Assembly (NCBI RefSeq): GCF_022321485.1
Contig: NZ_JAKOGG010000005.1
Span: forward strand, 292,237-356,236
Direction: 5' to 3'
Length of the DNA: 64,000 nt
Origin: Shewanella electrica
GTDB lineage: Bacteria > Pseudomonadota > Gammaproteobacteria > Enterobacterales > Shewanellaceae
Positions 31,685 through 41,601 of this stretch are shown here, one piece after another; the stretch's first letter is position 1; the number at the start of each line of letters is the position of its first letter. The translations under genes and the position numbers were made by a program. Below the pieces are notes generated by a model. It did not search any database. It was not told where the DNA came from and was given only the letters and a program-made list of their open reading frames with translations.

Positions 31685-32521
31685 TTAACGGCCTTGCTTG
31701 TGTTTTATTGATTCGATTTGTTTTCCGGTAAGACCAAAACGACGTTGCCGACTATTGAAACTTTCAATTGCCTCGGCAAAGGCCTGTTCGTCAAAATCCG
31801 GCCACAAGGTATCTGTGAAGACTAACTCGGCATAGGCAACTTGCCACAGCACAAAGTTACTGATTCTGAAATCCCCACCCGTGCGGATCATTAAATCAAC
31901 TTCGGGTTGGTTTTGCATGCTTAAATGCTGACTTAAGCGTTCTTCGGTGAACTGTTCGCTGTCAATTTCACCAGCACACAGTTGATCGGCCATCTGTTTG
32001 GCCGCTTGTAGGATATCCCAACGCCCACCGTAGTTGGCGGCAACGTTCAAGACCAACCCCTGATTTTCAGCGGTTTGCTCTTCAGCTTTGCGGATTTGAC
32101 GCTGTAGACGTTCAGAGAATCGACTGGTGTCGCCAATAATATTCAGCCGTACACCGTTTTTCTGCAGCATTTTGATGTCACGCTGCAGCACTGTCATAAA
32201 CAGTTCCATCAGCAGGCTGACTTCTTTATCTGGACGACGCCAGTTTTCACTTGAGAATGCAAATAAGGTAAGCGACTTAACGCCAATCTTACGCGCCATA
32301 CTGACCGTGCGCCGTACCGCTTTTACACCGGCATTGTGTCCAAATACACGTGGTTTTCCGCGCGACTGCGCCCAACGACCATTGCCATCCATAATGATGG
32401 CCACATGCGACGGGATCGTTTGATTGACCAGATTCGCGAGATGCGCTGGTAACGGTTCAGATGTCTCACTGTCCGAGCTTGATAACACCAAGTGTTCGAC
32501 AATATCCATGTTGGATGACAT
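31685..32521 (-). CDS. uppS: Undecaprenyl diphosphate synthase
   Basis: A 278-residue cis-prenyltransferase that makes the C55 carrier lipid for peptidoglycan and O-antigen. The catalytic region is [12 protein letters not shown], with Asp45 in my numbering. [11 protein letters not shown] and the [15 protein letters not shown] segment follow. I chose the ATG at 32521, which has GAGGG upstream; the longer frame starts at TTG (32539). The 30-odd residues before the core are more than in E. coli. Confidence 0.96.
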   Translation of the reverse strand: MSSNMDIVEHLVLSSSDSETSEPLPAHLANLVNQTIPSHVAIIMDGNGRWAQSRGKPRVFGHNAGVKAVRRTVSMARKIGVKSLTLFAFSSENWRRPDKEVSLLMELFMTVLQRDIKMLQKNGVRLNIIGDTSRFSERLQRQIRKAEEQTAENQGLVLNVAANYGGRWDILQAAKQMADQLCAGEIDSEQFTEERLSQHLSMQNQPEVDLMIRTGGDFRISNFVLWQVAYAELVFTDTLWPDFDEQAFAEAIESFNSRQRRFGLTGKQIESIKHKQGR

Positions 32522-32549
32522 CGAATTTAAATCCCTCAAAAAAGAAAAA

Positions 32550-32576
32550 CGCCGCGTAGTATAACGCTACACGGCG
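32550..32576 (-). terminator. Terminator-like hairpin between frr and uppS
   Basis: On the minus strand a 10-bp stem with one mismatch (CGCCGTGTAG / CTACGCGGCG) is followed by TTTTTCTTTTTT. It lies after frr and just before uppS, so it may attenuate transcription into the downstream genes. Confidence 0.75.
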
Positions 32577-32603
32577 CTTTAAAACCAGCTTAACAAGGCA
32601 ATA

Positions 32604-33161
32604 TCAGACTTCCATCAATTCTGCTTCTTTTGCCGCCAGCAGATCGTCCACTTTCTTAATGAACTGATCGGTCATTTTTTGGATCTCGTCTTCGCTGCGA
32701 CGAACATCATCTTCAGTACACTCTTTTTCTTTCTCGAGTTTTTTCACTTCAGAGTTAGCGTCACGACGTACGTTGCGTACCGCAATACGGCCGTTTTCAG
32801 CTTCAGCGCGAACCACTTTAACGAGGTCTTTGCGACGCTCTTCTGTCAGCGGTGGCAATGGAATGCGGATAGTCGCGCCAGCAGACATTGGGTTCAGGCC
32901 CAAGTCAGCGCTCATGATGGCTTTTTCTACCGCTTGGATCATCGTGCGGTCAAACACGTTTACCGCCAGCGTACGGCTATCTTCAACAGAGACGTTGCCC
33001 ACTTGTTTAAGCGGCGTCATGCTGCCGTAGTAAGAAACCTGAATGGAATCCAACAATGCAGGATGTGCACGACCAGTGCGAACTTTAGACATTTGCGCCT
33101 TAGTTGCATCTACACATTTTTCCATGCGGGTTTTCGCATCTTTTTGAATGGTTTCAATCAC
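32604..33161 (-). CDS. frr: Ribosome recycling factor
   Basis: A 185-residue factor that, with EF-G, splits the post-termination ribosome. The N- and C-terminal halves form the three-helix bundle ([42 protein letters not shown]). It is 27 bp after pyrH, in the standard order. Confidence 0.98.
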   Translation of the reverse strand: MIETIQKDAKTRMEKCVDATKAQMSKVRTGRAHPALLDSIQVSYYGSMTPLKQVGNVSVEDSRTLAVNVFDRTMIQAVEKAIMSADLGLNPMSAGATIRIPLPPLTEERRKDLVKVVRAEAENGRIAVRNVRRDANSEVKKLEKEKECTEDDVRRSEDEIQKMTDQFIKKVDDLLAAKEAELMEV

Positions 33162-33188
33162 GTTAGATTTCCTTTTAATTAATATCTA

Positions 33189-33920
33189 TTAGCCTGCTTT
33201 AACCAGTGTTCCTTCGGCGGTATCGCCCATGATGACTCGGCGTAATGAGCCTGGTTTGTTCATGTTGAACACCAGAATTGGCATGTTATGGTCACGCGCC
33301 ATAGTGAATGCCGCCAAATCCATCACTTTTAATTCTTTATCGAGCACTTCGTCGTAGCTCAGCGTTTCATACTTAGTTGCATCAGGGTCTTTCATTGGGT
33401 CTGCCGTGTAAACCCCGTCTACCTTGGTGCCTTTTAGCACGACTTCCGCTTCAATTTCAATGCCACGTAAGCACGCTGCGGTGTCGGTAGTGAAAAATGG
33501 GTTGCCCGTTCCGGCAGAGAAAATCACTACGCGGCCAGATTTCAGCAAGCTGATAGCTTCGGCCCAGTTGTATGCATCACACACGCCGTTCAGCGGGATG
33601 GCAGACATCAAACGAGCGTTAACGTAGGCACGGTGCAACGCGTCGCGCATTGCTAAGCCGTTCATCACGGTTGCCAGCATACCCATATGGTCACCAACAA
33701 CGCGATTCATACCAGCTTTCGCCAAGCCTTCGCCACGGAATAAGTTACCGCCACCGATAACCACCCCAACCTGAATACCGAGCTCCACCAGCTCTTTAAT
33801 TTCCTGAGCCATGCGATCCAGTACTTTTGGATCGATGCCGAAACCTTCTTCGCCCATTAGGGCTTCACCACTTAATTTTAATAGGATACGTCGAAAGGCT
33901 GGTTTGGGATTGGTACTCAT
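33189..33920 (-). CDS. pyrH: UMP kinase
   Basis: A 243-residue amino-acid-kinase-fold enzyme that converts UMP to [16 protein letters not shown] is near the start, [11 protein letters not shown] is in the phosphate loop, and [13 protein letters not shown] binds substrate. It lies between tsf and frr, with a hairpin ahead of it. Confidence 0.98.
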   Translation of the reverse strand: MSTNPKPAFRRILLKLSGEALMGEEGFGIDPKVLDRMAQEIKELVELGIQVGVVIGGGNLFRGEGLAKAGMNRVVGDHMGMLATVMNGLAMRDALHRAYVNARLMSAIPLNGVCDAYNWAEAISLLKSGRVVIFSAGTGNPFFTTDTAACLRGIEIEAEVVLKGTKVDGVYTADPMKDPDATKYETLSYDEVLDKELKVMDLAAFTMARDHNMPILVFNMNKPGSLRRVIMGDTAEGTLVKAG

Positions 33921-33944
33921 ATTTTTCGTTCCTAGTGATAATAT

Positions 33945-33970
33945 AAGACCGCAGCAATTGCCGCGGTCTT
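33945..33970 (-). terminator. Terminator between tsf and pyrH
   Basis: On the minus strand AAGACCGCGG and CTGCGGTCTT pair with one mismatch around a short AT loop. The hairpin lies 23 bp after the tsf stop. The following bases are AT-rich but not a pure T-run. Confidence 0.65.
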
Positions 33971-33992
33971 GAATGTTGAAGAAAAGCCTTTA

Positions 33993-34844
33993 TTAAGCCT
34001 TTTTAGAAGCTGCGATTTGAGCAGCAACTTCAGCTGCGAAATCTTCTTCTTTCTTCTCAATACCTTCACCCACTTCTAAGCGGATGAAGTTAGTGACAGA
34101 AGCGCCTTTCTCTTTCAGGAATTCACCAACAGTCTTTTTAGGCTCCATGATGAATGGCTGACCGGTCAAAGATACTTCACCGGTGAATTTCTTCATACGG
34201 CCTTCAACCATCTTCTCAGCGATTTCTTTTGGCTTGCCTTCGTTCATGGCGATTTCAACCTGAACTTCACGCTCTTTAGCAACCACTTCAGCTGGTACGT
34301 CTTCTGGGTTGATGAACTCTGGCTTAGAAGCAGCTACGTGCATAGCCAGATGTTTCAGAGTTTCTTCGTCAGCGTTACCAGTTACCACAACACCGATACG
34401 GTCGCCATGGCGATAAGAAGCAACGTTTTCACCGTCGATGTATTCAACACGACGTACGTTGATGTTTTCACCGATCTTAGCAACCAGTGCAACACGCGCT
34501 TCTTCAAACTGTGCTTTCAGGTCTTCAACAGTCACTTTAGCTGCAGCAGCCACTTCCAGAACTTGGTTAGCGAAAGCCAGGAAGTTAGTGTCTTTAGCTA
34601 CGAAGTCAGTTTGACAGTTAACTTCCAGCAGAGTGGTGAAACCAGCACCTTGCTTGATCAGGATAGTACCTTCAGCAGCGATGTTACCAGCTTTCTTGGC
34701 AGCTTTAGCAGCACCACTTTTACGCATGTTTTCGATTGCCAGCTCGATGTCGCCGTCAGTTTCGGTCAACGCTTTTTTGCAATCCATCATACCTGCGCCG
34801 GTACGGTCGCGCAGTTCTTTAACTTGGGCAGCAGTAATTGCCAT
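33993..34844 (-). CDS. tsf: Elongation factor Ts
   Basis: A 283-residue nucleotide exchange factor for EF-Tu. [17 protein letters not shown] and the TDFVAKD motif are both present. I chose the ATG at 34844 because [16 protein letters not shown] is the family N-terminus and gives the E. coli length. The frame is open upstream to 34925, through the terminator-like region, but that part is not protein-like. Confidence 0.98.
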   Translation of the reverse strand: MAITAAQVKELRDRTGAGMMDCKKALTETDGDIELAIENMRKSGAAKAAKKAGNIAAEGTILIKQGAGFTTLLEVNCQTDFVAKDTNFLAFANQVLEVAAAAKVTVEDLKAQFEEARVALVAKIGENINVRRVEYIDGENVASYRHGDRIGVVVTGNADEETLKHLAMHVAASKPEFINPEDVPAEVVAKEREVQVEIAMNEGKPKEIAEKMVEGRMKKFTGEVSLTGQPFIMEPKKTVGEFLKEKGASVTNFIRLEVGEGIEKKEEDFAAEVAAQIAASKKA

Positions 34845-34894
34845 TGTTAAATCCTCAATTGATAATTCGAAAAAGTTACCATAAATACTTATAA

Positions 34895-34919
34895 AACAGG
34901 GGCCAATATGGCCCCTGTT
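34895..34919 (-). terminator. Attenuator-like terminator between rpsB and tsf
   Basis: A 10-bp perfect stem (AACAGGGGCC / GGCCCCTGTT) with a 5-nt loop is followed on the minus strand by TTTTAT. A second small hairpin (TTAACCAAA / TTTGGTTAA) lies just upstream of it. This matches the known partial terminator after rpsB in enterobacteria. Confidence 0.75.
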
Positions 34920-34966
34920 AACCAAAGCATTTTGGTTAATAAGGGAGATGTATTACATCAACCTTA

Positions 34967-35692
34967 TTATTCAGCTTCGATGAAAGCTTCTTCAGCTTGA
35001 ACAGCTAAGTTTTGGCCACGGCCAGAGTTAACTGCTGCAGCAACAGAGTCTGCGTACAGACGGATAGCACGCATTGCGTCATCGTTACCTGGGATTACAT
35101 AATCAACGCCAGCTGGAGTTGCGTTAGTATCCACTACAGCAACAACTGGGATACCCAGGTTGTTAGCTTCTTTGATAGCGATGTGTTCATGGTCAGCACC
35201 GATTACGAAAATCGCATCAGGCAAACCGCCCATGTTTTTGATACCGCCCAGAGATTTTTCCAGCTTTTCCAATTCGCGGCTGCGCATCAGAGCTTCTTTC
35301 TTGGTCAGCTTGTCAAAAGTACCGTCTACAGATTGAGTTTCCAGATCTTTCAGACGTTTGATTGACTGACGAACGGTTTTCCAGTTAGTCAGCATGCCGC
35401 CCAACCAACGTTTATCAACGTAGAACTGTTCGCAAGAAATAGCAGCTTCTTTAACAGCTTCGCTTGCAGCACGTTTAGTACCAACAAACAAAACTTTGCC
35501 TTTTTTAGAAGCGGTGTTGCTCAAGAAAGCCAAAGCTTCGTTGAACATTGGCACAGTGTGCTCCAGGTTGATGATGTGTACACCGTTGCGAGCGCCGAAG
35601 ATGAAAGGTTTCATCTTAGGGTTCCAGTAACGGGTTTGGTGACCGAAGTGTACACCGGCCTGCAGCATATCGCGCATAGAAACTGTAGTCAT
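34967..35692 (-). CDS. rpsB: 30S ribosomal protein S2
   Basis: A 241-residue ribosomal protein. [22 protein letters not shown] is the start of the family profile, and [20 protein letters not shown] lies in the middle. I chose the ATG at 35692; the longer frame begins at a TTG at 35698. It is the first gene of the 20-kb minus-strand block and is preceded by an S2 leader. Confidence 0.98.
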   Translation of the reverse strand: MTTVSMRDMLQAGVHFGHQTRYWNPKMKPFIFGARNGVHIINLEHTVPMFNEALAFLSNTASKKGKVLFVGTKRAASEAVKEAAISCEQFYVDKRWLGGMLTNWKTVRQSIKRLKDLETQSVDGTFDKLTKKEALMRSRELEKLEKSLGGIKNMGGLPDAIFVIGADHEHIAIKEANNLGIPVVAVVDTNATPAGVDYVIPGNDDAMRAIRLYADSVAAAVNSGRGQNLAVQAEEAFIEAE

Positions 35693-35704
35693 TTTCAATA
35701 CCTT

Positions 35705-35765
35705 AAAGTAAAGGGGTTATACCTCCACGTATCCCATGCATCCGACCAATTAAGGCACCCCGGAA
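35705..35765 (-). ncRNA. rpsB leader (S2 autoregulatory element)
   Basis: On the minus strand the 5' untranslated region has GGGGTGCC at one end and GTGGAGGTATAACCCC at the other, with AATTGGTCGGATGCATGGG between. This resembles the conserved leader ahead of gammaproteobacterial rpsB as I recall it, through which S2 represses its own operon. The outer GGGGT and ACCCC can pair. Confidence 0.65.
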
Positions 35766-36046
35766 CATGTGTCGACACGTGTGTGATTTCGTATTTAATT
35801 CATTTGCCATATAATGGCCGCCATCTTTTACTCAGTTTAGGTTCAACCCAAGGAAATTTCCTGAGGGAGAACGACAAAACACCGAGTCAAATCTAACGGC
35901 GCGCTTTATACCATAACTCGCCTAAAAAGACAAACTGAAACACCGGTTGTTCTTGCCGGACTTTTGGTTGCTCGGATACGGGAAGCACAAAGTTAATCTA
36001 TTCTAAAGAAAGGCAAAATTTGCCTTTGGCACTATTGAGAGTCGTT

Positions 36047-36847
36047 ATGAGTATCACTATTAAAACAGCGGAAGAAATTGAAAAAATGCGCGCAGCCGGT
36101 AAGTTGGCGGCCGATGTGCTTGAAATGATCGCGCCTTTTGTTAAGCCCGGCGTAACGACCAATGAATTGGACGAACGCTGCGCCAAATTCACCGCGGCTG
36201 CAGGCGCAATTTCTGCGCCATTGAACTACCACGGTTTTCCAAAATCTATCTGCACCTCAATCAACGAAGTGGTATGCCACGGCATTCCGTCCGAGCGCCA
36301 ATTGAAAGATGGCGACATCATCAACATGGATATCACCGTGATTCTCGATGGTTACCACGGTGATACTTCAGCGATGTTTTTAGTCGGTGATGTCACCCCC
36401 AAAGACAAACGTTTATGTCTGCTGGCACAAGAAAGCTTGTATGCCGCCATTCGTAAAGTCCGTCCGGGTATGCAACTGGGTGAAATCGGCACCACCATTG
36501 AAAAGTACGTGAAGAACAGTAAGAGCGGCTTAGAGAAGTTCTCTATCGTACGCGATTATTGCGGCCACGGCATCGGTGCAGGTTTCCATGAAGAGCCGCA
36601 AGTGGTGCATTATCGCAACAATGACCGCACTATTTTGCGTCCCGGTATGTGTTTTACCATTGAGCCAATGATCAACGCTGGCCGCTATCAAACCAAGTTA
36701 GATCAAGATGATGGCTGGACTGTCTACACTGTCGATGGTAAAAAATCAGCTCAGTGGGAACATACCTTACTGATGACCGAAACTGGCGTAGAAGTATTGA
36801 CCTTGCGCAGCGATGAGGACTTCCCACGGGTCATCAACCACAAATAG
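36047..36847 (+). CDS. map: Methionine aminopeptidase, type I
   Basis: A 266-residue enzyme that removes the initiator methionine. Metal ligands lie in INMDITVILDGYHGDTS (two Asp), YCGHGIGAGFHEEPQ (His), FTIEPMIN (Glu) and QWEHTLLMTE (Glu). I chose the ATG at 36047, which has GAGAG upstream and gives the family start MSITIKTAEEIEKMR. It is divergent from rpsB, as in many gammaproteobacteria. Confidence 0.98.
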   Translation: MSITIKTAEEIEKMRAAGKLAADVLEMIAPFVKPGVTTNELDERCAKFTAAAGAISAPLNYHGFPKSICTSINEVVCHGIPSERQLKDGDIINMDITVILDGYHGDTSAMFLVGDVTPKDKRLCLLAQESLYAAIRKVRPGMQLGEIGTTIEKYVKNSKSGLEKFSIVRDYCGHGIGAGFHEEPQVVHYRNNDRTILRPGMCFTIEPMINAGRYQTKLDQDDGWTVYTVDGKKSAQWEHTLLMTETGVEVLTLRSDEDFPRVINHK

Positions 36848-36862
36848 TTTACAAGGATAACA

Positions 36863-39433
36863 ATGAGTAACGCACAAGCGGTTAAAGCTGCTCTGAATGA
36901 GCATTTACAGGCTCTGAGTCAGCGTTTTGTGGCCAGAGAAAAAATTAATCACCTCGTGCATGAACGAACCGCCTTTGTTGACGCGTTACTCATTGAACAT
37001 TGGCAGCAAGCTGGGCTAGCAAATCACGCTATCGCCCTTATCGCCGTTGGTGGCTATGGCCGCGGCGAGTTGCTGCCGCAGTCAGACATCGATCTGCTGT
37101 TTCTGGTGCCTCCGGTACTCACTGCGGATGAAGAAACTAAGCTCACAGACTTTATCGCATTTCTGTGGGATACCGGTTTAGAGATTGGCCACAGCGTGCG
37201 CACGTTGGAGCAGACGTTAGAACACGGCCGCGGCGATATCACCATCGCCACCAATTTGTTAGAAGCGCGGCTACTGGCTGGCCCTAAGTCCGTGTTTGAT
37301 GTCCTCTATGACAAAATTCGTGAAAACGATTTTTGGCCGTCAAGTCTGTTTTTCAAAGCCAAGCGCGAAGAACAAAACCAACGTCACGCCAAAGCTAACG
37401 CCTTTGATTTAGAGCCGAATATCAAAACCTGCCCTGGTGGGTTACGCGATATCCATACCGTTGCTTGGGTCGCTATTCGCCATTTCAACGCTGCCAATCT
37501 GCATGAGTTGGTCGCCCACCACTTTTTAGAACCCGAAGAGTTGGAAGAGCTGCTTGAAAGCCAAAGCTTTCTATGGGAATTACGCTTTTCACTACACATG
37601 ATTGCCGGCCGCGACGAAAACCGTTTGCTGTTTGATTTGCAGCGGCAAGTCGCCGAGATGATGGGCTACAAAGATGCCACTCAGCTAGCGGTCGAGCAGA
37701 TGATGAAGCGCTATTACCGCACCGTTCGGCGCATCATGGAACTGAACGAGATGCTATTGCAGCTGTTTAAGCGGGCAACGCTCGGTGAGACCCAAGCGTT
37801 AGAAATTCAACCCATTGATGATCTCTACCAACGCCGCGGCCGTTTCCTTGAGGCATTAAAACCCGATATTTTTAACGAACCGCAGCAGATTGTACGTTTG
37901 TTTCTCTACGTGGCGCGTAACTCCAATATTCAAGGAATCTACGCCCCCACCTTACGCGCGCTGCGCAACGCTCGCCGTTTGCTGGTTGAGCCGCTAATGG
38001 AAAACGTTGAATGTCGCAAAGTCTTAATGGAGATCCTCAAGCATCCACGCGGCATTCAAGCCTTTTCCTTAATGCACAAACACGGCATTCTGTCAGCTTA
38101 CCTGCCCGCATGGCGCAGCATTGAAGGCCAAATGCAGTTTGATCTGTTCCACGCCTACACGGTGGATGAACACACTCATCGCCTGCTGCTCAATATCGAC
38201 AAGTTCTCGCAGCAAGAACAACGCGATGAATTTCCACTTGGCGCAATCCTGATCAACCAACTGCCGAAAAAAGGCTTGCTGGTGCTGGCGGCGATTTTCC
38301 ACGACATCGCCAAAGGTCGTGGCGGTGACCACAGTAAATTGGGCGCGGTGGACGCATTAGAGTTTTGTCGGCTACATGGGCTCAACAGCCATGATGGTCG
38401 TTTAGTCAGTTGGCTGGTAGAAAACCACCTCGTGATGTCGATTACCGCACAGCGGCGTGATATTTCCGATCCTGAAGTTGTGGGGACTTTTGCTGAGAAA
38501 GTCCGCGATGTTTCGCACCTCAGCTATCTCTATTGTCTAACGGTCGCCGATATCTGCGCCACCAACGAACACACCTGGAATAGCTGGAAAGGTTCGCTGC
38601 TGCGCGATCTGTTTTACTCTGCGCAGCGCGTGTTGGCGCGCGGTCAGGAGAAAACCGTCGATATTCGTGGCCGCGTGCGTGAGCATCAAGCTAAAGCCAA
38701 AAAAGAACTGCTGCGTAGAGGCATCAAAGAGAAAGTGTTGGATGACTTATGGCACCGCTTTAAGGCGGATTACTTCTTACGCTATCAACCCAATCAGATT
38801 GCGTGGCACGCCGAAGCGATTATCAAACACCGCGAAGACGCGCCACTGGTGCTGATCTCTAAGCACATGACCCGTGGCGGCACCGAATTGTTTATCTACT
38901 GCAAAGACCGACCCAAACTGTTTGCTACCGTGATGGCGGTGCTCGATAACAAGAACATCAACGTGCACGATGCGGGCATTATGAACTCAAAAGACAATTT
39001 TGCGCTGGACAGTTTCGTCATCCTCGAACAAGATGGCGAACCCGTGGCACAGCTATCGCGCATCCAGAGCATCCGTAAAGCGCTGGAAAAGGCGCTAGCC
39101 GACGTACCTAAACTGCCAAAATTCCGCAAAATGTCGCGAATTATGAAGCCGTTTAGCGTACCAACACAGGTGGCGTTTTTGCCAAGCAATCGCCAACGTA
39201 CCAGCATGATGGAGCTAATTGCCCTTGATGCGCCGGGTCTGCTAGCGCGCGTGGGGGAAACCTTTTACCGCTGCGGGGTAACATTACAATCAGCCAAAAT
39301 CACCACTATTGGTGAACGAGCTGAGGACTTTTTCATTCTGCAAACCGAGGAAGGTAAAGCGCTGAACGAACAACAACAGCAGCAACTGCAGGATGCTTTA
39401 ATTGCGACTTTGTCCAATCAACCAAATTCTTAA
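36863..39433 (+). CDS. glnD: PII uridylyltransferase / uridylyl-removing enzyme
   Basis: An 856-residue nitrogen sensor that adds and removes UMP on PII. It has a nucleotidyltransferase domain with GGYGRGEL (63-70) and the metal pair D75/D77, a helical linker, an HD domain with [14 protein letters not shown] near 475-488, and two C-terminal ACT domains that bind glutamine. It starts 15 bp after map and ends 17 bp before dapD. Confidence 0.98.
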   Translation: MSNAQAVKAALNEHLQALSQRFVAREKINHLVHERTAFVDALLIEHWQQAGLANHAIALIAVGGYGRGELLPQSDIDLLFLVPPVLTADEETKLTDFIAFLWDTGLEIGHSVRTLEQTLEHGRGDITIATNLLEARLLAGPKSVFDVLYDKIRENDFWPSSLFFKAKREEQNQRHAKANAFDLEPNIKTCPGGLRDIHTVAWVAIRHFNAANLHELVAHHFLEPEELEELLESQSFLWELRFSLHMIAGRDENRLLFDLQRQVAEMMGYKDATQLAVEQMMKRYYRTVRRIMELNEMLLQLFKRATLGETQALEIQPIDDLYQRRGRFLEALKPDIFNEPQQIVRLFLYVARNSNIQGIYAPTLRALRNARRLLVEPLMENVECRKVLMEILKHPRGIQAFSLMHKHGILSAYLPAWRSIEGQMQFDLFHAYTVDEHTHRLLLNIDKFSQQEQRDEFPLGAILINQLPKKGLLVLAAIFHDIAKGRGGDHSKLGAVDALEFCRLHGLNSHDGRLVSWLVENHLVMSITAQRRDISDPEVVGTFAEKVRDVSHLSYLYCLTVADICATNEHTWNSWKGSLLRDLFYSAQRVLARGQEKTVDIRGRVREHQAKAKKELLRRGIKEKVLDDLWHRFKADYFLRYQPNQIAWHAEAIIKHREDAPLVLISKHMTRGGTELFIYCKDRPKLFATVMAVLDNKNINVHDAGIMNSKDNFALDSFVILEQDGEPVAQLSRIQSIRKALEKALADVPKLPKFRKMSRIMKPFSVPTQVAFLPSNRQRTSMMELIALDAPGLLARVGETFYRCGVTLQSAKITTIGERAEDFFILQTEEGKALNEQQQQQLQDALIATLSNQPNS

Positions 39434-39450
39434 CACTAGGGGAGAACACC

Positions 39451-40275
39451 ATGGAGGCTTTACGCCAACGTATTGAGGCGGCTTTTGAAGCCCGCGCGAC
39501 CATCAGTCCTGCTACTGTAGATGCAGCCCTTAAAGCTGATGTCGAGAAAGTTATTGATATGCTAGATCGCGGCGAAGTCCGCGTTGCCGAGAAAGTTGAC
39601 GGCGCATGGCAAGTCAATCAATGGCTCAAGAAGGCGGTATTGCTTTCATTCCGTATTTTTGAAAACGGCGTAGTTGAAGGTGCTGAAACTAAGTACTTCG
39701 ATAAAGTGCCAATGAAGTTTGCTGATTATGATGAAGCACGCTTCCGTGAAGAAGCTATCCGTGTTGTGCCACCAGCAGCGGCACGTAAAGGCTCTTTCAT
39801 CGCCAAAAACACGGTACTGATGCCATCTTATGTAAACTTGGGTGCCTACGTTGATGAAGGCACCATGGTAGATACTTGGGCCACCGTAGGTTCATGTGCG
39901 CAAATCGGTAAAAACGTCCACCTGTCAGGCGGTGTTGGCATTGGTGGCGTTCTGGAGCCACTGCAAGCTGGCCCAACCATCATTGAAGATAACTGCTTTA
40001 TTGGCGCACGCTCAGAAATCGTTGAAGGCGTGATTGTTGAAGAAGGTTCAGTGATCTCTATGGGCGTTTACATCGGTCAAAGCACCAAGATCTATGACCG
40101 CGAAACTGGCGAAATCCACTACGGCCGCGTACCTGCCGGCTCAGTCGTGGTATCAGGTAACTTGCCATCTAAATGTGGTAAATACAGCCTGTACGCCGCA
40201 ATCATCGTCAAGAAAGTTGACGCAAAAACTCGTGGTAAAGTAGGAATCAACGAGCTGCTGCGCATCGTTGACTAA
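39451..40275 (+). CDS. dapD: 2,3,4,5-tetrahydropyridine-2,6-dicarboxylate N-succinyltransferase
   Basis: A 274-residue left-handed beta-helix enzyme of lysine and diaminopimelate synthesis. It has a helical N-terminal domain, then hexapeptide repeats ([20 protein letters not shown]), and [20 protein letters not shown] lies ahead of the ATG. A bidirectional terminator follows. Confidence 0.98.
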   Translation: MEALRQRIEAAFEARATISPATVDAALKADVEKVIDMLDRGEVRVAEKVDGAWQVNQWLKKAVLLSFRIFENGVVEGAETKYFDKVPMKFADYDEARFREEAIRVVPPAAARKGSFIAKNTVLMPSYVNLGAYVDEGTMVDTWATVGSCAQIGKNVHLSGGVGIGGVLEPLQAGPTIIEDNCFIGARSEIVEGVIVEEGSVISMGVYIGQSTKIYDRETGEIHYGRVPAGSVVVSGNLPSKCGKYSLYAAIIVKKVDAKTRGKVGINELLRIVD

Positions 40276-40313
40276 GCGTAAGTTGCCGTCTTAGCGACTG
40301 CGCCACCAGCCAC

Positions 40314-40342
40314 AAAAAACCGCCGACATCGGCGGTTTTTTT
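40314..40342. terminator. Bidirectional terminator between dapD and purU
   Basis: AAAAAACCGCCGA and TCGGCGGTTTTTTT form a stem with an A-run before and a T-run after, so it can end transcription of both convergent genes. Confidence 0.9.
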
Positions 40343-40371
40343 ATGGTGCTAATTCACCCGTTAACGTAGCA

Positions 40372-41208
40372 CTATTTAAACACCAGCGTCTTATTCCCGT
40401 TAACAACCACTTGGTTATTCACCACCAAGGCTAAAGCACGCGATAGTACGCTCTTTTCCACGTCCCTGCCCGCTTTTGCCATATCTTCCGCACTGTAGTT
40501 GTGATCTACTGGGATCACGTCTTGCTTGATAATCGGGCCCTCATCGAGGCTATCATTAACAAAGTGCGCCGTAGCACCAATGATCTTCACCCCACGTTCC
40601 CATGCTTGGCGATACGGATTGGCACCGATAAAGGCCGGCAAAAATGAATGGTGAATGTTGATAATGCGATTAGGAAAGCGGCTGACAAAGCCACTGGTGA
40701 GCACCCGCATAAACTTGGCTAACACCACATAGTCAGGCGTGTACGATTCAACGATTTTCAGGATTTCCTGCTCGTGTGCTTCACGGCTTAAACCTTCATG
40801 GCTGACGAAATGAAACGGCACATCAAACTTACCCGCCAATGGCGCCAGCACATCATAGTTGCCGACCACCGCCGCAATCTCAACATCCAGTGCACCATAA
40901 TAGGCTTTCATTAACAGGTCGCCCAAACAATGCGCCTCTTTAGTGACTAAAATCACCACGCGTTTGCGACCAGCATCAACCAGACGGGTACGGTTTTGTG
41001 CGGGCAAGACTTCGGCAAGATCAGCCAAAAAGCTTGCGCTATCCAGTGCACCATCAAATTCAGTGCGCATGAAAAAGCGTTGCTGTTGATTATCAACAAA
41101 CTCGCTATTTTTGATGATATTTAATTGATGTTTGAAACAGACACCGGTGATTTTGGCAATTAATCCCGGCTCATCAACGCAGTCTGTCAGTAAAACTTTA
41201 TGTGCCAT
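40372..41208 (-). CDS. purU: Formyltetrahydrofolate deformylase
   Basis: A 278-residue enzyme that hydrolyses 10-formyl-THF to formate and THF, supplying formate for PurT. It has an N-terminal ACT domain (LTDCVDEPGLIAKITGVCF) and a formyltransferase domain with NIHHSFLPAFIGANPYRQA and GATAHFVNDSLDEGPII. I chose the ATG at 41208, which has GGGGA six bases upstream, over the TTG at 41220. It stands alone, convergent with dapD. Confidence 0.96.
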   Translation of the reverse strand: MAHKVLLTDCVDEPGLIAKITGVCFKHQLNIIKNSEFVDNQQQRFFMRTEFDGALDSASFLADLAEVLPAQNRTRLVDAGRKRVVILVTKEAHCLGDLLMKAYYGALDVEIAAVVGNYDVLAPLAGKFDVPFHFVSHEGLSREAHEQEILKIVESYTPDYVVLAKFMRVLTSGFVSRFPNRIINIHHSFLPAFIGANPYRQAWERGVKIIGATAHFVNDSLDEGPIIKQDVIPVDHNYSAEDMAKAGRDVEKSVLSRALALVVNNQVVVNGNKTLVFK

Positions 41209-41340
41209 ATTTTTCCCCAAACAACGATTTGGTTGAAGAATATGCCATAAAATTGCCAGTTAAGCTGCATAAACATCAAATTTCGTTGGATGGGCAAAAA
41301 CATGGACAGAGACTAATTGGCGTTATTTTCTCGAATAACG

Positions 41341-41601
41341 CTAGGGGCTGTTTATCTTTGTTGGTTGTTTTTGCAGCAGGCAGAGCGTGATTTAGGCAAG
41401 GCAGGTGATGTGCCGTGTCGTCATTCTCCACAAACAGCACCTAACGCTGAATAAATTGCGCGCTCTGCCCGAAGGGTTCATTTAAACGCGTCCTGAACTT
41501 TGTTGCGCCCAGCTTGCTTAGTTGACTATGCGTCGCAGGCCGCGCCTCGTTCATAACGCGTTCAGCTTGAACAAAAATTAAACACTAAAAAAAGCCCCTA
41601 G
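41341..41601. repeat. Dispersed MITE-like repeat, longer copy
   Basis: This segment of about 261 bp lies between purU and the PTS gene. Its ends are inverted: CTAGGGGCT at the left and AGCCCCTAG at the right. An internal part (about 41356-41470) matches the copy at 4105-4214, including a 25-base identity. The right end forms the TAG stop of the PTS gene. No open frame of note is inside. The rest of the purU-PTS gap, 41209-41340, holds a GCGTTATT / AATAACGC hairpin touching the left end and nothing else I recognise. Confidence 0.65.

Noticed and set aside
34845-34925. N-terminal extension of EF-Ts
   Set aside because: It passes through the rpsB-tsf terminator hairpin and is not part of the family. 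The ATG at 34844 gives the standard 283 residues.
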